Assembly: GCF_029784135.1 (NCBI RefSeq)
Contig: NC_073745.1
Coordinates: 52,962,285-53,026,284 of the forward strand
From: Toxorhynchites rutilus septentrionalis
Taxonomy: Eukaryota; Arthropoda; Insecta; Diptera; Culicidae
Length of the DNA: 64,000 bases
Direction: 5' to 3'
In this document: positions 55,243-64,000 of the stretch, piece after piece
Position numbering within the stretch: position 1 is the stretch's first letter
Layout: the number at the start of each line of letters is the position of its first letter
The notes under the pieces: generated by a model
Seen by the model: the letters and a program-made list of their open reading frames with translations, nothing else
Told to the model about the DNA's origin: nothing
Database searches by the model: none
Program-made: the position numbers and the translations under genes

Positions 55243-55829
55243 TCAGCACTCTATTGACGATTTCTGATATTGAGCGTTTTGTATGGACGGTGGTGATTGC
55301 GATTGTGGCGTTGAGGTCGCCGCCACCGGTATCGAAGCAACCGAGGAAGAGGAGGCAGAGGATTGCAGCAAAACAGTGGTTGCCACTGGCGGTGTGGAAA
55401 TCGTCGTAACGGGAGGCGTCGAGGCGGATGAAATTGGTGATGCGGATGATGATAGCGGCGAAGGTGATGGTGAAGACGAAGATGATGCTGCGGGAGCGGA
55501 ACACTGGGACGATAGTCTACCGGGCATTTTGGGCAACGAACACACTTCACATCTGGTCATGAGTTCATGGTTCTGGAATGTACAAAGGCTGCAAGTCCAT
55601 TGCTCTCCGGTGCTTGCGCCACTGACGCCTGCGGAATCGCTCATTCCGGCGACGATGGCGGCGGGAGTCGAGTTCGAACGGCCGGAGTATCGCCCTTCGA
55701 TCGTATACGATGTGGAAACTGCTGCTGCTGTAGGTGCGGGTGGATGATTTGGGGGAAATTTCGGAGGCGGCGGTCTGGGCGGCCGAGGAGGGCGATTGAT
55801 GATAGGGCCGGTCGAAACAGACGGAAATC
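55243..55829 (-). CDS. TAB2/TAB3-like protein, last exon with NZF zinc finger
   Basis: Acceptor ttttttttgtctag at 55830, phase 1. It encodes a proline-rich stretch (PPRPPRPPPPKFPPNHP), then about 55600-55520 the finger EQWTCSLCTFQNHELMTRCE followed by VCSLPKMP: W-x-C-x2-C-x10-C-x2-C. The TF pair after the second Cys is the ubiquitin-contact dipeptide of TAB2/TAB3 NZF fingers, which bind Lys63-linked chains and couple ubiquitin signals to TAK1 in the immune (Imd in insects) and stress pathways. An 80-residue Ser/Pro/Thr tail follows the finger, unlike vertebrate TAB2 where the finger is almost terminal. Plus-strand frames here are antisense. Confidence 0.85.
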
Positions 55830-55902
55830 CTAGACAAAAAAAAACGAACAGTTATCGTTATTCATTTCCGTTCAGTGCATCAAACGTTCCAAAAAATCCT
55901 AC

Positions 55903-56175
55903 CTTCTATATTGAGTGCGCTAAGGCCGTCAGCAACCGATGCAACCGGTATTTGGTTAGGTCCCATCAACTCGGCCGAGTCGACCTCTTTCTGCATTCGG
56001 TCTACCTCCTCCTCCAGCAGTTGGACCTCTCTGCTGACAAAATCTACATCGATTCGCGATATCGGCTGTTTCAGCACCCGAATTTCCCGCTGAATCGACC
56101 CCAGCTGCTGCCGATATCGGTCCACCTCCTCGCACAGCCGATTTTTCTGACCAACCTGATGCGTTATCGCTATCT
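55903..56175 (-). CDS. TAB2/TAB3-like protein, coiled-coil exon
   Basis: Acceptor cttttttttcag at 56176, two bases completing a Glu codon from the 63147 donor; donor GAAG/gtagga at 55902, phase 1. It encodes QKNRLCEEVDRYRQQLGSIQ and REIRVLKQP, then IDVDFVSREVQLLEEEVDRM, a coiled coil. The D-V-D-x-x-x-x-E-V-x-L-L spacing resembles TAB2's N-V-D-x-x-x-K-E-V-D-L-L, the TAK1-binding region. A 73-bp intron separates it from the NZF exon. ADGLSALNIEG follows the coil. Confidence 0.82.
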
Positions 56176-56249
56176 CTGAAAAAAAAGCCGAGAATAATTG
56201 AGGAACGATCGATTCTTGAAAAAGACGGGTGGGTAATGTCGGGGACATA

Positions 56250-56900
56250 ACGGGAGTGACGTAGGACTATACAAAGGGGACAGCTTTTGTTAAATATATA
56301 TTTTAAATATATTGTTTTATTTTCTTCTCCTACGTGAATACCTACCTATCAACCTGAAAAATGGATTAGTTTACTGTTTACTCTTTATGAATATGTTGAT
56401 GGTTCTGAAAAGAACCTTTGGTGTTGTATTTTGTTATCACTCGATATTCCCATCTTGTTCGGTTAAACCTTTCTGTTTAGCGATTGCATTTGCCACTCGC
56501 CACAGCTTTCACAGTTGGAAAATTTCTTCCCATCCAGCTTGTGACATATTGTACAGTAAATTACATTCAATGGCACGTCGCATTACCACCACTCAGTATC
56601 GGATTGGAGGTAATTTTAACCTGTAATTGAACATTTGCGATGACAGTGGTACAGTGTCGACTTTCAATGTGGGGTCATAATTTGGACCCCGAACTCTATG
56701 TTTACAAAAATGTCCAACTAAATATGTCGCATTACAGGTCCGTCCAATTAGCTAAATGTCCAATTAGCTAAAAAAGTGTAAATTACTGTACTTTCAATCT
56801 AGAAGCAATTTAAGAATTGGTGAAAATCAATAAGCTCAGAACAACTGCCAAATTCACATACTCATCATATCCTGGCAAACAAATTATGAAAATTTGTGTT
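56250..56900. other. Intron of the TAB2-like gene
   Basis: 56455-56530 (TTAGCGATTGCATTTGCCAC TCGCCAC) resembles 57150-57190 in the H2A pseudogene tail, so a second fragment of the same retrocopied sequence may be present. Otherwise AT-rich with no gene. Confidence 0.4.
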
Positions 56901-57535
56901 TTATTATTATTTTGGATATTGTTTTAGAAAGCATTGAACTGTATTTCCTAAACTCTTTTTTGGAAGGTTTAATGGCCCTGAAAAGTGCCTTGTTTTATGG
57001 AATGGTTCCAATTTAGAAAACTTAGTACTCGTGGTTTTGAAAAAAAAAAAACATTTCGAACGCCCTCGATGCCGCCTTGTTCTGGATTTGCCACCAAAGC
57101 AGTTTGTATAAAGAACGAAACTTTTTTCTTCTGCTACCTGATGCCGTTTTGCGATTGCGTTTGCCTCGCCACTCGCTGCAACTGCCTGTTGTCTTGATGT
57201 CCACCGAACCGAATGTGTTCTGTTCCGAATGCGGATTTTCTCATCGTCGCGAGCAGCTTTGCCAGCTAACTCGATCACTTCGGCGGCCGAAGCTATATAA
57301 CGCCGGCTAGGTGAACTGGTGCACTGGTACTAACGCGCTCGGCCTAGCTACCCTTGCGGGGAACTCCAGATCAACACGGTTCGAGCGGGATTTTGCCTTT
57401 CTCTTCACTTTTCCTCCTTTGCCATATCCAACCATGGCTGTTTGTGTTGGTTTGTTGATGTGTTGTGATGCGAAACGATGTGGTGTACGGTTTGAATGAG
57501 AATGATCGTTACCAGCCGACGATGTGATAATCATT
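56900..57535 (-). pseudogene. Histone H2A pseudogene
   Basis: The minus strand opens at about 57435: MVGYGKGGKVKRKAKSRSNR, against the H2A start MSGRGKGGKVKGKAKSRSNR, then VDLEFPARVARPSALVPVHQ (LQFPVGRIHR region with an internal deletion; APVHL matches H2A APVYL). In another frame, about 57300-57230, comes AAEVIELAGKAARDDEKIRI, against H2A [20 protein letters not shown]. Frameshifts, a deletion of the loop region and loss of the C-terminus make it non-functional. The tail (about 57225-57050) does not match H2A. It lies in the TAB2 intron, same strand. Confidence 0.85.
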
Positions 57536-57960
57536 GCATACGAAAAACAGTGGAAACGTCTGAGAGCTTAAACTCAGTATGCAACGGAGCAAACAGTAGT
57601 ATGGTTCTCGTCGGTGGAGATCGGAATAGATGTATCTAAATGTCGTTGTGCAAACTGACTACATCGTGGGAAAGTACCTCATATAACTTCCGGCCGTGTA
57701 TGTGGCAAAATATGCGAAAAGCTTCAATGCGTGCTTTTTTGCAATGTGTCTGTTGTTTCGCACGCTCATATTGCTCTTATATTGCTATAGCATACATATT
57801 ATACAAATGCTATAATGGGAAAATAGCACATTTTCCGTTATTATTAAAGCTTGGGACATTTTGGTGATTAATTAGAGTATATTTGAAGTTGCATTTTATT
57901 TCTTGGATGCTGTTGCGAATCGAGGAAGTAATCTAAAAATTAAAAATTTAAATATAAAAA
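57536..57960. other. Intron sequence, no gene
   Basis: Short frames only; no domain or repeat end recognised. Confidence 0.35.
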
Positions 57961-57969
57961 AAAGGAAAA

Positions 57970-58195
57970 AAAACTTTTTAAGTTAAACGGTTTAATGTAC
58001 TAAAAGCTAGAAAATAATTAGACAAGTACCAGTCAGTAATTATCACATCCCTTCCTTCATTAATCTAGGGCAATGATGAGACTGAAATAAAATCGTGGGG
58101 CATATGATGAAACAACTAACTGTGGATAATGGAAGTCCGACGTGCCCCATGATTTTATTTTAGTCTCATCATTGCCCTAGATTAATTTAGTGCTA
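57970..58195. repeat. Fold-back repeat, partial copy
   Basis: AAGTTAAACGGTTTAATGTA, CTAGAAAATAATTAGACAAG, CTTCATTAATCTAGGGCAAT, AACTAACTGTGGATAATGG, then the inverted arm (GATTTTATTTTAGTCTCATC ATTGCCCTAGATTAAT), cut short. Related to 39590-39815 and 59205-59500. Confidence 0.75.
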
Positions 58196-58199
58196 GATT

Positions 58200-59200
58200 A
58201 GTGTCAGTGCTTTAATTCTACCACGTTAATTTTACGAATATTTTCAGGTCTGCTTGCTGTAATGCCGATATACTAACCAGCTTACAACAAGGCAGTACTG
58301 ATGTCAACTTTCATTACCCAGTAATTCTTACAGAGGGTCGATCAGTAAATCCGAACAAAGGAAATGGGGGCACACCTGAAGGGTTGGTCATGATACAAAG
58401 AACGATAACATTGGAATTCTGCGAATTCGGGAACTCAACTAAATAAAATCTTAGCTTGGAATCCAGCTGTCTGATTAAGATACAATGTTTCAAAAAACTT
58501 AAAGAAATTTCAAGGAAAAATATATTTCGGAAAAAAGTCCTCAAAAGTCAAATACAAGCTCAGGTTTGTTTCGCTGACAAATGTGTATGAGATGTGACAA
58601 ATGTGCATGAGAATGGAAAACTGAGGCTGTTGATAGAATGTAGACTGTGGACTCGAAGCGAGAAAGTCTCAAAAGGGGTATTCTACAGTACATAGATGCA
58701 CACGAACGACCTGTGACGTTTTGGTTAGAATTTTTAAATTGTCTCTAGAACCGGCAACATCGTAGATTTTATTGAAAAGGACTTCAACATAGCGAATTGC
58801 CCTCAAATTCACTTACTCAAGAAGTTTTGGACAATTGTCAGCTTTAGAAGAATGGTAGTAACTAGATTGATTGATTTTTTTTCTTTTATAGAGGCTTTAA
58901 ACTACAAAATTCGTTCGCCTCTAGCCTTGAAAAAGGCCAATATTGAAGGCGTAGTAACTATAAATGCACCAAAAATAAAGGATGCTGGAATAAATGGCAG
59001 ATAAGGTTGAGCAACGAACTGTCAAAAAACGACGCGGGGTATTCGAGGGAAAGTATACAATTTCGTCAAAACCACTCGCTACGTCCTTTAGTTGCGCATA
59101 AACAGTGCACTAGCTATTTATTCAATGCAAAAAAAAAAAAAACAAAATTTGACTCTCATGTCAGAGCAGTCAGTTCAGTTGAATAAAAAAAGTGAAAAAT
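58200..59200. other. Intron sequence, no clear gene
   Basis: 58855-58930 (TTTATAGAGGCTTTAAACTA CAAAATTCGTTCGCCTCTAG) resembles 1735-1770 (AAGGGGCTTCAAACTTTGCAG TTCGCTCGCCTC) and 885-905, a short shared repeat often seen after LINE ends. Nothing else assigned. Confidence 0.35.
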
Positions 59201-59204
59201 AAAC

Positions 59205-60172
59205 TGTTTGAGCTAAACGGTTTAATGTACTAAAAGCTAGAAAATAATAGGGCAAGTAGCAGTTAATAGTTATTACATCCCTTCCTTCATTAATCTAAGG
59301 CAATTATAAGACTAAAATAAAATCTTGGGCATATGATGAAACAACTAACTGTGGATAATGGAAATCCGATGTGCCACACGATTTTATTTTAGTCTTATCA
59401 TTGCCCTGGATTAATGAAGGAATGGATGTGATAACTATTAACTGCTACTTGCCTAATTATTTTCTAGCTTCTAGTATATTAAACCGTTTAACTTTAAAAG
59501 TTTTTTTTATTTTCTTTTTATTTTCTAGTTTTTAGTACATTATCTGTATGATTAGTATACTTCTCTACAATAAAACAATTGAACCTTTTTTTATTTTTAT
59601 TTCTTACCTAATTTTCTTCGGACTATTTTCATGATGTACTGTATTCTATTAGTCAAATCATTTCATTCGATACCGATATTGAGGGGATTGCAAAAAAATG
59701 CATACATCTTTTTGAATTTATGTTGTTCATAATGTAGTGTGTTCTCCAAGTCAACCCATTGAACCATTTTTTTATCAGCGGCCAAATTTGATTTTTCAAG
59801 ATGATGGAATACACAGTATTATAAAAACAGCAGAGATAAAGGTTTGTTCTAAAATTCAGATCAATAAATCAAAAGGATCGGGGTCAAATTTTTATGATTG
59901 TGGGACAACCCTACAGACATACAAACATATCAAGTTGAATGAAACCGTTTAAACCGCCATTTTGTAGCGGCCGCCATCTTGGATTTTTAAAATCATGAAA
60001 TACGCAGTTTTATAATGACTGCAGAGATAAAAATGTGTTCCAAATTTCAGATCATTCGGTCAACAGGAAGGGGTTCAAATTTTAATGTGATAAAGCGCTA
60101 CAGACAAACATGTTACAAACATACAAACATACAAATTACAGGGTAAGCTAAATAAAAGCTAAATAAAAGCGT
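59205..60172. mobile_element. Inverted copy of the composite repeat, with complete fold-back end
   Basis: 59205-59500 is a near-complete palindrome with arms of about 140 bp around CATATGATGAAACAACTAAC TGTGG. From 59500 to 60172 the inverse of the 38.2-kb tandem units follows (GGCGGCCGCCATCTTGGATT, GATCGGGGTCAAATTT), ending in the inverse of GCTTTTATTTAGCTTACCCT. Same architecture as 38238-39815, opposite orientation. Confidence 0.65.
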
Positions 60173-60446
60173 CAAGAGAAGTAGCCGAAATTGAATTCAA
60201 TTCCGGTACATGCTATCTAACAGTGAACTGAAAACGTTGATTGAACCATTTAATTTGGTAAATAAGAAAACATAGTCAAAGACTTGATAACAAAATTTGA
60301 TTGGAGACGTCACACGTAAGTCTCCCGCCCCAGGTGTTACCCGATAACCCTACGCCCCTGGATATAGGTATCTCAATTGAGTACTTAAGAATGACGTTGT
60401 ACCAGGCGAAGACATTTCGAAAGCGTTAGTTCCTATTAAGAAAAAA

Positions 60447-60560
60447 TCATAGGAGGTTGTGTCCAAGACACGACCGCATTGTTGACGTAGAACTACGCTG
60501 TTATTTTATTCAAGTCGCTTGTTTATAACATCGGTTATTATTTTATAATGATGCGAAATT
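60447..60560 (+). repeat. GGAGGTTGTGTCCAAGA repeat, copy 2 (first half)
   Basis: ATAGGAGGTTGTGTCCAAGA CACGACCGCATTGTTGACGT, nearly identical to 47538-47640. The second half (GCGCACAACCTTAACGCCTG) appears at 61202-61300, suggesting an intervening insertion that includes the SINE. Confidence 0.65.
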
Positions 60561-60721
60561 TCAGAAATAAGTGTTTAGTAGAACGGTTTGGTCGATTATA
60601 TTACACCATTATTCCACACCTCATAACTATATCAATATATATTTCGCACCGTATGGAAACAATAACAATGACAATACTTGCAATTTCTAATATCATACTA
60701 CATGTTATTTAGTATTTCCTC

Positions 60722-60874
60722 TGTGGAGGCGATCTGGCGTAGTGGTAACATCCATGCCTCTCACGCTCAAGGTCACGAGTTCAATTCTCACTCCCGACAT
60801 TCTTCCAAAAATGGAAGTAGAAGTGACGAACCAGCCAAATGAGTTGAAAGTCACTATAATACAGATAAAAAAAA
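60722..60874 (+). mobile_element. tRNA-derived SINE with 11-bp target duplication
   Basis: An A-box-like TGGCGTAGTGGTAACATCCA and a B-box-like GGTCACGAGTTCAATTCTCA lie about 40 bp apart near the 5' end, the layout of an internal pol III promoter. The body ends ACAGATAAAAAAAAA. AGTATTTCCTC flanks both sides (60711-60721 and 60875-60885). Length 153 bp. It is not a functional tRNA gene: no cloverleaf partner arms are preserved. Confidence 0.88.
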
Positions 60875-60889
60875 AGTATTTCCTCAGTG

Positions 60890-61360
60890 GGATCGCACCT
60901 CTAGACATCGTTCGTACAACATAAACCAACCAACACCAAACAAGCGTTCACCATAGTATGCATACAGGGCCATACATTGGGGGTTTGAAGCGACTAAGAA
61001 TATAAACACTTCTAATCATTTGGCGCTATCCTAAACGAAATAAATTCTTTCTGTTAATCTTAATAACCTCGAAAAGAGCAGCATGGCTTCATTAGATCAA
61101 GATTAGCTCAAATACAATCCTAGTAGCGAACGCAAATAACTTATAACAATCCAGCACGACAGTCACGATGGTCTAGCTTGGTATTCCCCAAAAAATTATT
61201 TGGCGCACAACCTTAACGCCTGCTTCGTCAATAAAGCCCTTATGACGACAAGCGATGTTAACTGCCTGGAGTAATGAAAAAGACAGAATATTTGTCTCAG
61301 CAGAGATTCATTAATCATACCCTAGCGCAAATATTTCCCTTCCGCTCCTTGTTTACAATG
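60890..61360. other. Intron sequence with repeat half-copy
   Basis: 61195-61345 matches the second half of 47538-47830. The remainder shows no gene. Confidence 0.4.
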
Positions 61361-61365
61361 GGCCT

Positions 61366-61465
61366 GATCACGAACGTCACTTCACGGTGAAAACGAAATG
61401 AATTGGAAGCAATTTGTTTGCGTTTCATTCCGTTTTCATCGTGAAGTAATGTTCGTGATCAGTGA
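61366..61465. repeat. Short fold-back repeat
   Basis: TGATCACGAACGTCACTTCA CGGTGAAAACGAAATGAA pairs with its inverse (TTCATTCCGTTTTCATCGTG AAGTAATGTTCGTGATCA), about 38-bp arms with five mismatches. The arms equal the termini of the 52320-52830 repeat with the centre deleted. Confidence 0.75.
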
Positions 61466-61496
61466 TCAATTTATTTGCCGATATCACATTCACATT

Positions 61497-62592
61497 TTTT
61501 TACTAAGGGCACGTTCATAGGTCCAATCGCATTAAAATTACCTTTTACTATAAAATCCCTAGCTTTTTTCCAAAACTCGTCATTATAATATCAGATTATT
61601 TTCAGATACAATTCTCGTTCAAGATTTTTCAACCACTTGCAAACAACATGTTTCTCCGTTACATGTTAAATGTATGATACAGAAAATATAATAGAATAAA
61701 GACAACCCTAAATCTGCCAATTCCTTTCTCGAGTTTTGCTCTTATCAACACATTCGGTGATCAATTTTTATTTATATAGATAGAAAAAGATATAGGAGTG
61801 CGTTTTATCACATTAAAAAAATTCAATTGTCATGCTTGGTTAAAATATATTTGTGTTATTTTTACGGGACCCCTTTCCATTTCAGAGGAGGGAGGGGTGG
61901 CATACCATCATAGAAACATTTCTTATATTCAAAAACCTTCACATGCCGAATTTGGCTCCATGCAGAAATTTGTGTTTCATTTGTATGGTAGCCTCCCCTT
62001 AGAGAGCAGGGAGGAATGTCGATCCACCATAGAAACGTTTATTGCACCCTAAAACCTCTATATGCTAAGTTTAATTCCAGTTGTTTGATTGGTTTTCGAG
62101 TAGTTCAGCATCCTCCCCTCCTCCTCTTTAGAGAGGAGATATAGAAAGAATAGATAGAAAGGTTTCGTGCCCCCTAAAACCTCCATATGCCTAATTTAGT
62201 TTTACTTGCTTGATTAATTCTCGAGTAATGCAGAAATTTGTGTTTCGTTTGTATGGCAGCTCCCCCTTGAAGAGGGGGGTGGAGTGTCTAACCACTGTAA
62301 AAAAATTATTGCACCCTAAAATCTCCACATGCCAAATTTGGTTTTGTTTGCTTGATTAATTCTCGAGTAATGCAGAAATTTGTGTTTCATTTGTATGGTA
62401 GTCCCCCCTTAGAGAGAGGGGGGCGGGTCTCGAGCTATCATAAAAACCTTCTCCGATCCCAAAAACCCCTACATACCAATTTTCATGTCGATAGGTTCAG
62501 TAGTTTCCGAGTCCATGAGAATCAGACAGACAGAACGACAGAAAAACAGAAAGACAGACTGACTTCACTCCATTTTTATAAATATATAGATA
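61497..62592 (-). mobile_element. Helitron-like repeat, inverted copy
   Basis: Read on the minus strand it starts near 62592 in TATATATTTATAAAAATGGA, then CTCATGGACTCGGAAACTAC TGAACC, tandem units (GGGGGGACTACCATACAAAT and similar, five to six units), and the unique 3' third (ACATGTTGTTTGCAAGTGG). The last 50-60 bp including CTAGT are missing. Short frames inside follow the repeat. Confidence 0.72.
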
Positions 62593-63146
62593 GCTAGTAT
62601 TGTACGGACAATTTTTTGATACAGTGTAAATAAACAAGCAAGGAACGAGGAAATTCGGTATTTGCTACCTGCTTTAATTTCAAATTCGCGATGTTCATCC
62701 TTGACATCACATTCCTAACATCACCAAACAAATTCAGGGATGCGTAATAGAACAAATTCACTAGTATTTTAGCGGAATGACGCTACTCCGCACCACGTCA
62801 CGGTGGGATACAGTTTTTTATAACATGTTCTATCATGTTCTGCTCTCTTTGATTTTTCATCAACTACAAATCTGTTCGTAACCCACGCGATAAGCAAAAC
62901 AAGAAAATAAGTGTTCGACATAAACACAAATCGAGCAAAATTGGTTCCTCAGGTTGACTAATTTACTACCGCATCTAAAATAATGAGTCGCTTAGAAAAC
63001 AGAAGTTCGAAACGATTCCCGCTTCTCAGCACACCATGTATAGCTATCATGGGCATCAAGAAACAATCAATGCACACGTACAACAATATTCCGAATATGC
63101 ACACTGTTACAAGAAAATAAAAATCCCCTGTCAGAGTAAAACTAAC
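62593..63146. other. TAB2 intron sequence near the donor
   Basis: No repeat or gene recognised; the intron begins at 63146 with gttagt. Confidence 0.4.
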
Positions 63147-64000
63147 CTGTGAGATAATTCTGATACAGCTGCTGCCGGTCAAGTCCATCGCTCTCGTTAC
63201 TTGCTGCAAATTGCGCACTGCCAGCGTTGAAAGCTGTGGGCAAGTTTTGCGTCATTTGCTGCTGCAGCTGCGTTTGATCCCAGTGCGGTAGCTCCTGCAG
63301 ATGGCTCTGTTGTAAACTCTCACCAGCGCTCACTGCACCGCTTGGCGAGGGATCGTATCCCGGAACGTGCGTCCTCATGGCGCTGATCGATCCAAATCCG
63401 TCGCGGAACGTGATTTCCAGTTTGCTCTGAATGCCCGACTGGGCATTAAAACCTTTGGCTGTGTATTTCAGGGGACTAGCGTGTATGTGAATGGGTGACT
63501 GTGGGCTATCGGTGGGTTGCCGGAGGGTTAAATTAACCGAAGTGGAGCTCCGGCCATTGCCTCCGGGTGGTTGTGGAGTGGCTGTGTTAAAACTACTGGA
63601 TGCTTGCGCTAACTCGCGGGAATAGGGAGGCTCGGGTTGCAGCTGCAGGGTTGAGGTATGTCTTTGTCCGACGGGACTCCTTCCGGCCACTGGGGATACG
63701 GTCACGTTGAGCTGTACATTGACGGTCTCGCCCAGTTCAGGACTAGCCGTAATGGTGGAACTAATGGGCGGTAACGGTGCCACTCGTGTTGGCCGAGGAC
63801 CACTAAACGCGAGCGTATTTGGTCTGCTCAACGCGATTCGATTGTTGTTGTTATCAAAAGCAGTCGTCGCCGAGCGATTATCAGTGTTGTTTGCACTGCC
63901 GAAACCGTCACGTGTTATATCATCAGAGTCGAGTAGCCTATTATTGTTATTCGCATTCGCGAAATTGGTTCCACTGCTACCAGTAGTGCCGCCAGCACAC
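63147..64000 (-). CDS. TAB2/TAB3-like protein, middle exon (runs off the right edge)
   Basis: The frame is open from the window edge to the donor ACAG/gttagt at 63146, phase 1, giving 284 codons with no start inside. An apparent start at 63831 is a TTG in mid-frame. The sequence is Asn/Ser/Pro/Gln-rich and disordered, but contains two ordered-looking stretches: ETVNVQLNVTVSPVAGRSP and, more striking, PIHIHASPLKYTAKGFNAQS followed by KLEITFRDGFGSISAMRTHV. It ends QLYQNYLT and splices to EIAITHQ of the coiled-coil exon. The CUE domain expected at the TAB2 N-terminus would be upstream of this window. The following intron is 6.97 kb. Gene identity comes from the downstream exons. Confidence 0.8.

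Noticed and set aside
55283..55747. 154-aa acidic plus-strand ORF
   Set aside because: Antisense of the TAB2-like exon with the NZF finger.
60733..60800. A tRNA gene
   Set aside because: A and B boxes are present but acceptor and anticodon stems are not, and A-tail plus target duplication show a SINE.

Overview
The window is animal nuclear DNA. It has long AT-rich introns, GT/AG-spliced exons, and transposable elements packed into nearly all non-exonic sequence. The mix of elements (cecropia-type mariner, hAT elements with subterminal repeats, RTE and R1/Jockey/LOA-like LINE pieces, a tRNA-derived SINE, many MITEs) and the insect-like genes suggest a culicine mosquito, probably Aedes. That species-level guess is inference. 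All gene names rest on motif and remembered-homology recognition, not on a database search.

Host genes. (1) A PCM1/Combover-type centriolar-satellite coiled-coil gene lies on the minus strand from about 32.77 to 3.7 kb. It has one non-coding 5' exon and five coding exons (32408-32259, 31628-31454, 18919-18384, 17924-15954, 4583-3708). All splice phases match, giving about 1235 residues. (2) A THAP zinc-finger gene lies on the plus strand (34996-35351, 35820-35869, probably 51462-51646). Its splicing is phase-consistent, but an in-frame TAA sits inside the zinc finger. (3) The 3' half of a TAB2/TAB3 homologue lies on the minus strand (64000-63147, 56175-55903, 55829-55243). It carries the coiled coil and the ubiquitin-binding NZF finger; the N-terminal CUE region would lie beyond the right edge. 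The PCM1-like and THAP genes are head to head; the THAP gene and TAB2 are tail to tail.

Elements by region. 0.7-3.2 kb: LINE fragment and a nearly intact mariner next to the 3' end of the PCM1-like gene. 4.6-15.9 kb (its last intron): an LTR-like piece, three hAT-family elements sharing termini, a fold-back MITE and a pogo-like relic. 19-31 kb (its second coding intron): LINE relics, a degenerate DDE-like relic, a pogo-like element, and several copies of one Helitron-like repeat, two exactly head to tail. 36-50 kb (the large THAP intron): LTR and LINE debris, composite repeats, an RTE element split by a 2.55-kb insertion with a 19-bp target duplication. 53-62.6 kb: Tc1/mariner-type transposase fragment, histone H2A pseudogene, fold-back repeats, a SINE with target duplication, and an inverted copy of the Helitron-like repeat.

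The most notable observations are the Helitron-like terminus only five bases inside a splice donor, the nonsense codon in the otherwise well-formed THAP gene, the palindromic subterminal arrays of the hAT elements, the single-stop mariner, and the recurrent long inverted repeats.
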